Below, piece by piece: positions 1 through 8,718 of a stretch of 64,000 nt of DNA. The notes under the pieces were generated by a model. That model ran no database searches. It was not told where the DNA came from and was given only the letters and a program-made list of their open reading frames with translations. This stretch comes from Thauera sp. JM12B12 (GTDB lineage Bacteria > Pseudomonadota > Gammaproteobacteria > Burkholderiales > Rhodocyclaceae), in contig NZ_CP154859.1 of the NCBI RefSeq assembly GCF_039614725.1, forward strand, positions 2,604,001 to 2,668,000, given 5' to 3'. A program made the translations under genes and the position numbers. The stretch's first letter is position 1; the number at the start of each line of letters is the position of its first letter.

Positions 1-531
1 CCCGTCGGGCGGATAGTTCGAGGTCATCACGAAGATGACGCCGCGCGCGAACAAGGCTTCGAGCAGCCGGCCGAGGATCATGGCGTCGGCGATGTCCGAG
101 ACGTGGAACTCGTCGAAGCACAGCAGTCGGGTGGCCTTGGCAATGCGGTCGGCCACCTTCTGCAGCGGATCGGGCTCGTGGTTGTGATCCTTGAGGTCGT
201 TCTGCACTTCCTGCATGAAGGCGTGGAAGTGCACCCGGCGCTTGCGCTTGTAGGGCACCGCATCGAAGAAGCAGTCCATCAGGAAGCTCTTGCCGCGCCC
301 CACCCCGCCCCAGAAATACACGCTGCGAGGCATCTTCGGCTTGTTGAAGAGTTGCTTGATGCGGCTGCCCTGGCGCGCGGCCTTGAAGCCGACAAGCTCG
401 GTATACAGCCCCTGCAGCCGCTGCGCCGCTGCGCGCTGAGCGGGGTCGGACTTGAATCCGCGCGACTTGAGCTGGTGCTCGTAGGCGTCGATCATCCCGT
501 GCTCGGGAACGTTGAGAATGCGATGCGGCAT
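1..531 (-). CDS. zapE: Cell division/AFG1-family ATPase ZapE (3' end outside window)
   Basis: The first 177 codons of an AFG1/ZapE-type P-loop ATPase are present; the C-terminal part lies beyond base 1. The translation starts MPHRILNVPEHGMIDAYEHQ. It carries a Walker A-like GGVGRGKS (about residue 78), the RRVHFHAFMQEVQ segment and a Walker B LLCFDEFHVSD (about 137), followed by MTSNYPP, all typical of the family. In E. coli ZapE associates with the Z-ring; mitochondrial AFG1 relatives act on inner-membrane proteins. It is the last gene of the sdh-gltA-odh-lpd block, about 100 bp after lpd and possibly behind a terminator hairpin. The ATG at 531 was chosen because the conserved N-terminus begins there. 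Confidence 0.93.
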   Translation of the reverse strand, partial: MPHRILNVPEHGMIDAYEHQLKSRGFKSDPAQRAAAQRLQGLYTELVGFKAARQGSRIKQLFNKPKMPRSVYFWGGVGRGKSFLMDCFFDAVPYKRKRRVHFHAFMQEVQNDLKDHNHEPDPLQKVADRIAKATRLLCFDEFHVSDIADAMILGRLLEALFARGVIFVMTSNYPPDG

Positions 532-577
532 GGCTGGAGAAGTACGGAGCGGGAAACGGCGAGAGGGTAGACGGAAA

Positions 578-618
578 GAGGGTGAGTGGCGAGGCCCGGC
601 CCCGCACAGCTCACCCTC
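578..618 (-). terminator. Possible terminator/attenuator between lpd and zapE
   Basis: A 9-bp perfect inverted repeat, GAGGGTGAG (578-586) and CTCACCCTC (610-618), has a 23-nt GC-rich loop. On the minus strand it is followed by TTTCC. It sits between the lpd stop and the zapE start and may reduce read-through rather than block it. The U-tract is short, so the call is tentative. Confidence 0.4.
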
Positions 619-635
619 GGCCCTGAACGTTGCGC

Positions 636-2060
636 TTAGAAGTGCAGCGGGCGCTTGTCGCAGGCCAGCGCAGCTTCATGCACCACTTCCGACAGCGTCG
701 GGTGGGCGTGGCAGATGCGCGCCAGATCCTCGGAGCAGCCGGCGAACTCCATCGCCACCACCGCTTCGGAGATCAGCTCGGAGGCATTGGCGCCGATGAT
801 GTGCACGCCGAGGATGCGGTCGGTGGCGGCATCGGCCAGCATCTTGACGAAGCCGGTCGGGTCACCCATGCCGAGCGCACGGCCGTTGGCGAGGAAGGGG
901 ATCTTGCCGACCTTGTAGGCGACACCGGCGGCCTTGAGTTGCTGCTCGGTCTTGCCGACCCAGGCGATCTCGGGGCTGGTGTAGATGACCCAGGGCACGG
1001 TGTCGAAGTTGCAGTGGCCGGCCTGACCCGCCATCAGCTCGGCGACCATCACCGCCTCTTCCATCGCCTTGTGCGCGAGCATCGGGCCACGCACCACGTC
1101 GCCCACGGCCCAAACGCCCGGCAGGTTGGTGCGGCAGTGCTCGTCCACCTCGATCTGGCCGCGCTCGTTGATCTTGAGATCGACAGCTTCGGAGTTCAGG
1201 CCCTCGGTGTTGGGCACGCGGCCGACGGAGACGATCAGGCGGTCGGCCTCGAGCTTCTGATCGGCGCCGTCCTTGTCCTTGTAGTTGATCGTGACGCCCT
1301 TCTTGCCGATCTTGACCTCGCCGATGGTGACACCGAGGTTGATCTTGAGGCCCTGCTTGGTGAAGACCTTGAGCGCCTCCTTGGCCACGTCCTGATCGGC
1401 CGCGGCGAGGAAGTCGGGCATCGCCTCGAGAACGGTCACGTCCGCCCCCACACGACGCCAGACCGAACCCATCTCGAGGCCGATCACGCCGGCACCGATC
1501 ACGGCGAGCTTCTTGGGCACCGCGTCGATCTCGAGCGCGCCGACGTTGTCGCAGACGATCTTGTTGTCGACCGGAATCCCCGGCAGGTGGCGCGGCGACG
1601 AACCGGTGGCGATGATCACCTGCTTGGCGACGACGAGCTCCTCACCCACCTTGACGTGCCAGCCCGCATCGCCCTTGCCTGCGAACGAACCGTGGCCGTT
1701 GAGCAGCGTGACCTTGTTCTTCTTGAACAGGCCCTTGATGCCACCGGTGAGCTGGTCGACGATGCCCGCCTTGCGCGCGATCATCTTCGCGACGTCGATC
1801 TTCGGCGTGCCGACGTTGATACCCTGGCTCTCGAAGCTGTGGCCGGCCTCCTCGAACAGGTGCGAGGTGTGCAGCAGCGCCTTGGACGGGATGCAGCCGA
1901 CGTTCAGGCAGGTCCCGCCGAGGCGCGGCTCGCCCTTGGGGTCGGCATACGGATTGGATTCGCAGCACGCGGTCTTGAAGCCGAGTTGCGCTGCACGGAT
2001 GGCCGCGACATAGCCGCCGGGGCCGCCGCCGATGACGAGGACGTCAAATTCTTTGGACAT
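636..2060 (-). CDS. lpdA: Dihydrolipoyl dehydrogenase (E3) of the 2-oxoglutarate dehydrogenase complex
   Basis: This 474-aa FAD-dependent disulfide oxidoreductase reoxidises dihydrolipoamide on the E2 subunit and passes electrons to NAD+. Visible motifs are the N-terminal FAD-binding [12 protein letters not shown] (about 9-20), the redox-active disulfide [15 protein letters not shown] (about 48-62), the NAD-binding [15 protein letters not shown] (about 187), and the C-terminal dimer-interface [13 protein letters not shown] containing the catalytic His-Glu pair. Length is normal for the family. A GGGAGAG ribosome-binding site precedes the ATG. It lies 85 bp after odhB in the same direction, so it is probably the E3 dedicated to the odhAB complex, although E3 can be shared with pyruvate dehydrogenase. 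Confidence 0.97.
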   Translation of the reverse strand: MSKEFDVLVIGGGPGGYVAAIRAAQLGFKTACCESNPYADPKGEPRLGGTCLNVGCIPSKALLHTSHLFEEAGHSFESQGINVGTPKIDVAKMIARKAGIVDQLTGGIKGLFKKNKVTLLNGHGSFAGKGDAGWHVKVGEELVVAKQVIIATGSSPRHLPGIPVDNKIVCDNVGALEIDAVPKKLAVIGAGVIGLEMGSVWRRVGADVTVLEAMPDFLAAADQDVAKEALKVFTKQGLKINLGVTIGEVKIGKKGVTINYKDKDGADQKLEADRLIVSVGRVPNTEGLNSEAVDLKINERGQIEVDEHCRTNLPGVWAVGDVVRGPMLAHKAMEEAVMVAELMAGQAGHCNFDTVPWVIYTSPEIAWVGKTEQQLKAAGVAYKVGKIPFLANGRALGMGDPTGFVKMLADAATDRILGVHIIGANASELISEAVVAMEFAGCSEDLARICHAHPTLSEVVHEAALACDKRPLHF

Positions 2061-2145
2061 TCATCTCTCCCTACCGGAAAACGGGGCGCTGCCCCGCCGC
2101 GCAGGCGCCGGGCCTGGCAGCGTGACGCGCCCCTGTGCGTTGTGA

Positions 2146-3336
2146 TCAGACGTCGAGAATCAGGCGAGCCGGATCTTCCAGCGCTTCCTTCATCGTCACC
2201 AGGCCAAGCACCGCCTCGCGACCGTCGATGATGCGGTGGTCGTAGGACATGGCCAGGTAGTTGATCGGACGAATCACGATCTGGCCGTTCTCGACCACCG
2301 GACGATCCTTGGTGGCGTGGATGCCGAGGATGGCGGACTGCGGCGGGTTGATGATCGGGGTCGACATCATCGAGCCGAACACCCCACCGTTGGAGATCGA
2401 GAAGGTGCCACCGGACAGGTCGTCGAGCGACAGCTTGCCGTCCTTGGCCCTCTGCCCGAACTCGGCGATCTTGAGTTCGATCTCGGCGATCGACATGGCT
2501 TCGGCGTTGCGCAGGATCGGCACGACCAGGCCGCGCGGCGAACCGACCGCGATGCCGATGTCGATGTAGCCGTGGTAGACGATGTCGTTGCCGTCGACCG
2601 AGGCGTTCAGGATCGGGAACTTCTTCAGCGCAGCCACCGCGGCCTTGACGAAGAAGCCCATGAAGCCCAGGCGTACGCCGTGCGCCTTCTCGAACTTGTC
2701 GCCGTACTGCTTGCGCAGGGCCATGACCGGCGCCATGTTGACCTCGTTGAACGTGGTCAGGATGGCGTTCTCGTTCTTCGACTGGATCAGGCGCTCGGCG
2801 ATGCGGGCGCGCAGGCGGGTCATCGGCACGCGCTCTTCGGCACGGTCGCCGACGGCAGCGATCACCGCCGGGGCAGCGGCAGCCGCCTTGGGCTTGGCCG
2901 CCACGGCGTCTTCCTTGGTCACGCGACCGCCACGACCGGAACCGGCGACGTCAGCGGCAGCGATGCCCTTCTCGTCGAGGATCTTGCGCGCGGCCGGGCT
3001 GGCGGCGCCCGCAGCCGAGGACGCAGCCGGGGCGGCCGCCGGCGGAGTCACCGCCTGCACCGGCGCGGCGGCCGGGGCGGACGCGCCCGCGGCCTTGGCT
3101 TCGGTGTCGATCTGGGCGATCAGCTCGCCCGAGGTCACGGTGTCGCCGCCTTGCTTGATGATCTTGACCAGCACGCCATCGGCAGGCGCCGGGGTCTCGA
3201 GCACGACCTTGTCGGTCTCGATGTCGATCAGGTTCTCATCGCGCGAGACGGCCTCGCCTTCCTTCTTGTGCCAGGTGACCAGCGTGGCCTCGGACACGGA
3301 CTCGGACAGCTGCGGTACTTTGACTTCGATCAGCAT
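2146..3336 (-). CDS. odhB: 2-oxoglutarate dehydrogenase E2, dihydrolipoyllysine succinyltransferase
   Basis: This 396-aa E2 core transfers the succinyl group from lipoyl-lysine to CoA. It has one N-terminal lipoyl domain with the lipoylated lysine in [10 protein letters not shown] (about 38-47) and an Ala/Pro-rich linker (about 85-115). A peripheral subunit-binding domain follows ([13 protein letters not shown]...[11 protein letters not shown], about 113-148). The C-terminal acyltransferase ends with the catalytic [14 protein letters not shown] single lipoyl domain is usual for succinyltransferases, whereas proteobacterial pyruvate E2 often has more. A GGGAGAT ribosome-binding site precedes the ATG. 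It lies 24 bp from odhA. sucB is a synonym. Confidence 0.97.
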   Translation of the reverse strand: MLIEVKVPQLSESVSEATLVTWHKKEGEAVSRDENLIDIETDKVVLETPAPADGVLVKIIKQGGDTVTSGELIAQIDTEAKAAGASAPAAAPVQAVTPPAAAPAASSAAGAASPAARKILDEKGIAAADVAGSGRGGRVTKEDAVAAKPKAAAAAPAVIAAVGDRAEERVPMTRLRARIAERLIQSKNENAILTTFNEVNMAPVMALRKQYGDKFEKAHGVRLGFMGFFVKAAVAALKKFPILNASVDGNDIVYHGYIDIGIAVGSPRGLVVPILRNAEAMSIAEIELKIAEFGQRAKDGKLSLDDLSGGTFSISNGGVFGSMMSTPIINPPQSAILGIHATKDRPVVENGQIVIRPINYLAMSYDHRIIDGREAVLGLVTMKEALEDPARLILDV

Positions 3337-3360
3337 GGATTAATCTCCCTGGTTGTTCTT

Positions 3361-6216
3361 TCAGTTCGGGGACTGCGGTGTGGTGTCCTGGATCGGGCCG
3401 AACGCGTGCTCGATCACGTCCTTCTGCTGCTGGTTGTGCTTGGCGTAGTAGCCCACAGCCGGCGATGCGGCGGCCGGACGGCTGACCAGCAGCAGCTTGC
3501 GCTTGGTACCGAGCACATTCACCAGGTGCTGACGCGAGGCGAGCCAGTACCAGGCGCCCTGGTTGCGCGGCTCTTCCTGGCACCAGACGACCTCCTTGGC
3601 GTTCGGGAACTGCTCGATCGCCTTGCCGAACGCCTCCGCCGGGAAGGGATACAGCTGCTCGACGCGCACCAGCGCGGTGTCGGTGATCTTGTGCTCGCGA
3701 CGGTGGGCCAGCAGCTCGTAGTAGATCTTGCCCTGGCACAGCACCACGCGCTTGACCTTCTTGGGATCGAGCTTCTCGATCTCCGGGATCACGGTCTGGA
3801 AGTGACCGTTCGCCAGTTCGTCGATCGAGGAGATCGCCTCCTTGTGCCGCAGCAGCGACTTCGGCGTGATGATGATCAGCGGCTTGCGCAGGCGGCGCAC
3901 CATCTGGCGACGCAGCAGATGGAAGATCTGGGCCGGCGTGGTGGGCACGCAGATCTGCCAGTTGTTCTCGGCCGCCATGTTCATGAAGCGCTCGGGGCGG
4001 GCGGAGGAATGCTCCGGGCCCTGGCCCTCGTATCCATGCGGGAGCATCATCACCAGACCCGACAGGCGACCCCACTTGGCCTCGCCCGAGCTGATGAACT
4101 GGTCGATCACCACCTGGGCGCCGTTGACGAAGTCACCGAACTGGGCTTCCCAGACCACGAGCTCGTTGGGCTCGGCGGTCGAGTAGCCGTATTCGAAGGC
4201 CAGCAAGGCCTCTTCCGACAGCACCGAGTCGAAGCACTGGAAGCGTGCCTGGCCTTCCTGGATGTGCTCGAGCGGCTTGTAGGTGCCCTCGTCCCAGCGC
4301 TCGCGCTTCTGGTCGTGGAGCGCGGCGTGCCGATGGAAGAAGGTTCCGCGATTGACGTCCTCACCCGAGATCCGCACACCGTAGCCCTGCGCGAGCAGGC
4401 TCGCATAGGCGAGGTTCTCGCCCATGCCCCAGTCGAGCGGCAACTCGCCACGCGCCATCGCCGCGCGGTCGTCGATGATCTTCTTGACCCGCGAGTGCAG
4501 GGCAAAGCCCTCGGGGAGCGTGCTCAGGCGCTCACCCAGGCGCTTGACCTCCTGCACCGGGATGGCGGTCTCGGCCTCGTCGGTGTAGGGCTGCTTGAGA
4601 TAAGGGGTCCAGTCCACAGCGTGCTGGCGGTTGTGCCCGGAGAGCACCGGGTTGTAGAGCAGCTCGCCGCGGTCAAGGTGCTCGCGGTACTCCGCGATCA
4701 TCTTCTCGGGCTCGTCGGCGGTGATGGTGCCCTCGGCGACCAGGCGGTCGGCGTAGAGCTTGCGGGTGCCCGGGTGCTTCTGGATGCTGCGATACATCAG
4801 CGGCTGGGTGACCATCGGCTCGTCCTGCTCGTTGTGGCCGAGCTTGCGGAAGCAGATGATGTCGACCACCACGTCCTTCTTGAACTCCTGGCGGAACTCG
4901 ATCGCCAGCGCGGTCACGAAGGCCACGGCCTCGGGGTCGTCGCCATTGACGTGGAAGATCGGCGCCTCGACCATCTTGAAGATGTCGGTGCAGTACAGCG
5001 AGGAGCGATAGTCGCGCGGATCGGAGGTCGTGAAGCCGATCTGGTTGTTGACGACGATGTGCATCGTCCCGCCCGTGCCGTAGCCGCGGGTCTGGGAGAA
5101 GTTCAGCATCTCCTGGTTGACACCCTGGCCTGCGACGGCGGCGTCGCCGTGGATCAGCACCGACAGCACCTCACCCTTCTCGGTGTCGCCGCGGCGAACC
5201 TGGCGTGCGTACACCGAGCCGGCCACCACCGGGTTGATGATCTCGAGGTGCGAGGGGTTGAACGCCAGCGTCAGGTGCATCGGGCCGCCCGGGGTCATGA
5301 CGTCGCTCGAGAAGCCCATGTGGTACTTGACGTCACCCGCGGTGAGGTCGGCTGCGGCCTTGCCCTCGAACTCGGAGAACAGCATCGAGGGGGACTTGCC
5401 CAGGGTGTTCACCAGCACGTTCAGGCGGCCACGGTGGGCCATGCCGATCACCGTCTCGGCGACGCCGAGGCTGCCGGCGACGCGAATGATCTCGTCCATG
5501 GCGACGATCGCCGACTCGCCACCCTCGAGCGAGAAGCGCTTCTGACCGACGTACTTGGTGTGCAGGTAACGCTCGAGCGTCTCGGCTGCGGTGGTGCGCT
5601 CGAGGATGCGCTTCTTCATCTCCGCGGAGAACTTCGGCGTCCCGCGCACGCTCTCGAGGCGGCTCTGGATCCAGCGCTTCTGACCAATGTCGGTCATGTA
5701 CATGTATTCGGCGCCGATCGAGCTGCAGTAGGTCTGACGCAAGGCCTCGAGGATCTCGCGCAGGCTCGCGTACTCGGTGTTGAAGCCGTGGAACGAGCCG
5801 ACGTTGAAGCTCTTCGACAGATCGGCCTCGGTGAAGCCGTAGTAGGACGGCTCGAGCTCGGCGATCTGCGGGCGCTCGGTGCGCTTGAGCGGGTCGAGGT
5901 TGGCCCAGCGGTTGCCCAGGAAGCGATAGGCGTTGATCAGCTGCAGCACCGAGACCTGCTGCTTGTCTTCGCCACCGCCCGACACGATGGTGCGGACCGG
6001 GCCGCGCTTGGCCATCTGCTCGAAGGCGGCGATGATCGGGCCGTGGGCCACGTCACGCGCGGTCGCGCTGGCTTGCGCCTGGAGCTTGTCGAAATACTCG
6101 CGCCACTCCTCGGAGACCGACGCCGGGTCGGCCAGATAATTTTCGTACTGCTCTTCGATGAACGGCGCATTCGAGCCGAACAAGTGCGAAGTCTGTTCGA
6201 GTTGCTTCATCGTCAT
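3361..6216 (-). CDS. odhA: 2-oxoglutarate dehydrogenase E1 component
   Basis: This 951-aa thiamine-diphosphate enzyme decarboxylates 2-oxoglutarate and succinylates the E2 lipoyl group. The N-terminus (SHLFGSNAPFIEEQYENYL) matches the E2-contacting segment of E1o. Further in are the substrate/ThDP region with GMAHRGRLNVLVN, and GDAAVAGQGVNQEMLNFSQ plus NNQIGFTTS for ThDP/Mg binding. The C-terminus has the transketolase-like LPHGYEGQGPEHSSAR. The open frame continues upstream through part of gltA in another frame. I place the start at the ATG at 6216 because AGGTGG lies 6-7 nt before it and homology begins there; an ATG two codons later is also possible. A 161-nt leader separates it from gltA. 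Confidence 0.96.
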   Translation of the reverse strand: MTMKQLEQTSHLFGSNAPFIEEQYENYLADPASVSEEWREYFDKLQAQASATARDVAHGPIIAAFEQMAKRGPVRTIVSGGGEDKQQVSVLQLINAYRFLGNRWANLDPLKRTERPQIAELEPSYYGFTEADLSKSFNVGSFHGFNTEYASLREILEALRQTYCSSIGAEYMYMTDIGQKRWIQSRLESVRGTPKFSAEMKKRILERTTAAETLERYLHTKYVGQKRFSLEGGESAIVAMDEIIRVAGSLGVAETVIGMAHRGRLNVLVNTLGKSPSMLFSEFEGKAAADLTAGDVKYHMGFSSDVMTPGGPMHLTLAFNPSHLEIINPVVAGSVYARQVRRGDTEKGEVLSVLIHGDAAVAGQGVNQEMLNFSQTRGYGTGGTMHIVVNNQIGFTTSDPRDYRSSLYCTDIFKMVEAPIFHVNGDDPEAVAFVTALAIEFRQEFKKDVVVDIICFRKLGHNEQDEPMVTQPLMYRSIQKHPGTRKLYADRLVAEGTITADEPEKMIAEYREHLDRGELLYNPVLSGHNRQHAVDWTPYLKQPYTDEAETAIPVQEVKRLGERLSTLPEGFALHSRVKKIIDDRAAMARGELPLDWGMGENLAYASLLAQGYGVRISGEDVNRGTFFHRHAALHDQKRERWDEGTYKPLEHIQEGQARFQCFDSVLSEEALLAFEYGYSTAEPNELVVWEAQFGDFVNGAQVVIDQFISSGEAKWGRLSGLVMMLPHGYEGQGPEHSSARPERFMNMAAENNWQICVPTTPAQIFHLLRRQMVRRLRKPLIIITPKSLLRHKEAISSIDELANGHFQTVIPEIEKLDPKKVKRVVLCQGKIYYELLAHRREHKITDTALVRVEQLYPFPAEAFGKAIEQFPNAKEVVWCQEEPRNQGAWYWLASRQHLVNVLGTKRKLLLVSRPAAASPAVGYYAKHNQQQKDVIEHAFGPIQDTTPQSPN

Positions 6217-6298
6217 GAAAGCCACCTGTTGTGTGCTATTGCCCCGCTGTGCGGGTGATGCGGTGGTCGGGATCTGCCCCGGCGCCGGGTCCGAAGTG

Positions 6299-6331
6299 AA
6301 AACGGGATGGCCGCGCAGGCGCGACCACCCC
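6299..6331 (-). terminator. Hairpin with short U-run in the gltA-odhA leader (terminator or attenuator)
   Basis: On the minus strand a 12-bp stem (two G-U pairs) forms between 6331-6320 and 6315-6304 with a CAGG-type loop, followed by GTTTTC. It lies about 50 bp past the gltA stop and about 90 bp before odhA. A second small hairpin (stem 6243-6247/6251-6255) sits close to the odhA ribosome-binding site. This could be a partial terminator that sets the gltA:odh ratio, or a structured leader. Confidence 0.5.
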
Positions 6332-6377
6332 GTACATCTCAGAGTCGGCGAAGCCTCCCTCCCCTCTCCATCGTCTC

Positions 6378-7673
6378 TTAAGGACGCTGTGCGAGTCCCG
6401 GGACGTCGCGACGCGCCGCACCGACGTACAGCTGGCGCGGACGGCCGATCTTGTATTCCGGATCCGTGATCATCTCTTCCCACTGCGTGATCCAGCCCAC
6501 GGTGCGTGCCAGGGCGAAGATGCAGGTGAACATCGAGGTCGGGATGCCGAGCGCCTTCTGCACGATGCCCGAGTAGAAGTCGACGTTCGGGTAGAGCTTC
6601 TTCTCGACGAAGTACTCGTCCTCGAGTGCGATGCGCTCGAGTTCCTTCGCCAGCTTGAACAGGCGGTCGTTCTCGAGGCCCAGCTCGCCGAGCACGTCGG
6701 CGCAGACCTTGCCCATGAGCTTGGCGCGCGGATCGAAGTTCTTGTAGACGCGGTGGCCGAAGCCCATCAGCTTGAAGCTGTCGTTCTTGTCCTTCGCACG
6801 CTTGATGTACTCGCCGACGCGCGACACGTCGCCGATCTCCTCCAGCATGTTCAGGCAGGCCTCGTTCGCGCCGCCGTGCGCCGGCCCCCACAGGCAGGCG
6901 ATACCGGCCGAGATGCAGGCGAAGGGGTTGGCGCCCGACGAGCCGGCCAGGCGGACGGTCGAGGTCGAGGCGTTCTGCTCGTGATCGGCGTGCAGGGTGA
7001 AGATGACGTCGAGCGCGCGCACCAGCACCGGATTGGGCTTGTACTCCTCGCACGGCGTGCCGAACATCATGTGCATGAAGTTCGCGGTGTAATCGAGGTC
7101 GTTGCGCGGGTACATGAACGGCTGGCCGCTGTTGTACTTGTAGGCCATCGCAACGATGGTCGGCAGCTTGGCGATCAGGCGATTGATCGAGATGTTGCGG
7201 TGCTCGGCGTCGGAGAAGTCCATCGCCTCGTGGTAGAAGGCCGACAGCGCGCCGACCACGCCGACCATGACCGCCATCGGGTGCGCGTCGCGGCGGAAGC
7301 CCGAATAGAACTTGGTCATCTGATCATGCACCATGGTGTGGCGCTTGATCGTGGTCTCGAATTCGACCTTCTGGGTCGCGTTGGGCAGTTCGCCGTTCTT
7401 GAGCAGGTAGGCAACCTCGAGGAAGTTGCACTGTTCGGCAAGTTGCTCGATCGGGTAACCGCGATACAGCAGCTCGCCCTTGTCACCATCGATGAAGGTG
7501 ATATTCGACTTGCAGCTGGCGGTGGACAGGAAGCCCGAGTCGTAGGTGAAGAGGCCGGTCTTGCCGCCCAGGGTACGAATGTCGATGACATCCTGGCCGT
7601 GGGTGCCGGTCATGACCGGGAATTCGACGGTCTTGCCATCGACGGTGAGGGTTGCAGTGCGTTCAGTGCTCAT
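6378..7673 (-). CDS. gltA: Citrate synthase (type II, hexameric class)
   Basis: This 431-aa enzyme condenses oxaloacetate with acetyl-CoA. The N-terminal beta-rich region ([16 protein letters not shown]...) is typical of the Gram-negative NADH-sensitive class. Catalytic signatures are [13 protein letters not shown] (about 264-276), [15 protein letters not shown] (about 300-314) and [12 protein letters not shown] (about 358-369), supplying the two histidines and the aspartate. An AAGGGA ribosome-binding site precedes the ATG. It follows sdhE after 63 bp and precedes odhA after a structured 161-bp leader, so it is probably co-transcribed with sdh. Confidence 0.97.
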   Translation of the reverse strand: MSTERTATLTVDGKTVEFPVMTGTHGQDVIDIRTLGGKTGLFTYDSGFLSTASCKSNITFIDGDKGELLYRGYPIEQLAEQCNFLEVAYLLKNGELPNATQKVEFETTIKRHTMVHDQMTKFYSGFRRDAHPMAVMVGVVGALSAFYHEAMDFSDAEHRNISINRLIAKLPTIVAMAYKYNSGQPFMYPRNDLDYTANFMHMMFGTPCEEYKPNPVLVRALDVIFTLHADHEQNASTSTVRLAGSSGANPFACISAGIACLWGPAHGGANEACLNMLEEIGDVSRVGEYIKRAKDKNDSFKLMGFGHRVYKNFDPRAKLMGKVCADVLGELGLENDRLFKLAKELERIALEDEYFVEKKLYPNVDFYSGIVQKALGIPTSMFTCIFALARTVGWITQWEEMITDPEYKIGRPRQLYVGAARRDVPGLAQRP

Positions 7674-7736
7674 AGATCGTCCCTTCTACTTGCCGGTTTA
7701 ACTGCTTGTCGTGGTAATCGGACCGGTGCCGCTGCG

Positions 7737-7973
7737 TCACCCCTGACGCAGCAGTCCGATCATCTCCTTCCAGCGGTCGTTCTCACATGCCTTGCTGCCG
7801 TTGACCCACGCCCAGATGTCGTAGTCGTCGCAGCGCAGCAGGTCGTCCAGATCCGCCACCTGATCGTCGGTGAGACGATCGAAATGCCGCTCAAGAAAGC
7901 GCGTGAACACGAGGTCCAGCTCGAGCAAAGCCCGCCTGCACTGCCAGCGCACGCGCCCCCTGTTGATGCTCAT
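7737..7973 (-). CDS. sdhE: Succinate dehydrogenase FAD assembly factor SdhE
   Basis: This 78-aa SdhE/Sdh5 (YgfY) family protein promotes covalent flavinylation of SdhA. It shows the family's N-terminal helix pattern: VRWQCRRALLELDLVFTRFL (about 8-27) corresponds to the RRGMLELD region. The strictly conserved Gly of the usual RGM(x)ELD motif appears here as Ala (RRALLELD). The ending DDLLRCDDYDIWAWVNG (about 44-60) matches the conserved core. It begins 15 bp after sdhB, as in many betaproteobacteria. The substitution is worth noting, but the rest of the motif is intact and function is likely retained. Confidence 0.92.
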   Translation of the reverse strand: MSINRGRVRWQCRRALLELDLVFTRFLERHFDRLTDDQVADLDDLLRCDDYDIWAWVNGSKACENDRWKEMIGLLRQG

Positions 7974-7988
7974 CGTGCTGGCCCGACC

Positions 7989-8699
7989 TTATACCGCGCG
8001 CCGGACCATCATGTCCTTGATCTTGCCGATCGCACGGGTCGGATTCAGACCCTTCGGACAGACGTCGACGCAGTTCATGATGGTGTGGCAGCGGAACAGG
8101 CGATACGGATCCTCGAGGTTGTCGAGGCGCGCATTCGTGTCCTGGTCGCGGGTGTCGGCCAGGAAGCGGTAGGCAGCCAGCAGGCCGGCGGGGCCGACGA
8201 ACTTGTCCGGGTTCCACCAGAACGACGGGCAGGAGGTCGAGCAGCACGCGCACAGGATGCACTCGTACAGGCCGTTGAGTTCCTCGCGGTCCTCCGGCGT
8301 CTGCAGGCGCTCGCGCTCGGGTGCCGGGTCGTTGTTGACCAGATACGGCTTGATCGAGTGGTACTGCTTGAAGAACTGCGTCATGTCCACGATCAGGTCG
8401 CGGATGACCGGCAGACCGGGCAGCGGGCGCAGCGTGATCGGCTGCTGCAGGCTGTCGATGTCGGTCAGGCAGGCCAGGCCGTTCTTGCCGTTGATGTTCA
8501 TCGCATCGGAGCCGCACACGCCTTCACGGCACGAGCGACGGAAGGACATCGAATCGTCCTTAGCGCGCAGGCGAACCAGGGCGTCGAGCAGCTTCTTGTC
8601 GGAGGCCTCGAGCTCGACCGAGATGTCCTGCATGTAGGGCTTCTCGTCCTTGTCCGGATCGTAGCGGTAGATCTTGAATTGAACGGTACGCTTGGTCAT
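7989..8699 (-). CDS. sdhB: Succinate dehydrogenase iron-sulfur subunit
   Basis: This 236-aa subunit relays electrons from SdhA flavin to quinone in complex II. The [2Fe-2S] ligands are in CREGVCGSDAMNINGKNGLAC (about 56-76). The [4Fe-4S] ligands are in CILCACCSTSCPS (about 146-158). The [3Fe-4S] ligands are in CHTIMNCVDVCPKGLNP (about 203-219). Length matches the family (about 235-240 aa). A GGGAGA ribosome-binding site lies upstream. It is 19 bp from sdhA and 15 bp from sdhE. Confidence 0.98.
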   Translation of the reverse strand: MTKRTVQFKIYRYDPDKDEKPYMQDISVELEASDKKLLDALVRLRAKDDSMSFRRSCREGVCGSDAMNINGKNGLACLTDIDSLQQPITLRPLPGLPVIRDLIVDMTQFFKQYHSIKPYLVNNDPAPERERLQTPEDREELNGLYECILCACCSTSCPSFWWNPDKFVGPAGLLAAYRFLADTRDQDTNARLDNLEDPYRLFRCHTIMNCVDVCPKGLNPTRAIGKIKDMMVRRAV

Positions 8700-8718
8700 G
8701 TGTGTATCTCCCGGGCGC

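Noticed and set aside
2236..6258. 1340-codon open frame on the plus strand opposite odhB/odhA
   Set aside because: It is antisense to two certain genes, its composition (runs of Leu, Val, Asp, Arg, His) is what reverse-complement GC-rich codons give, and no domain is recognisable.
6217..7053. 279-residue upstream extension of the odhA frame
   Set aside because: It covers the 3' half of gltA in another frame and the leader; OdhA homology starts at 6216 with a good ribosome-binding site.
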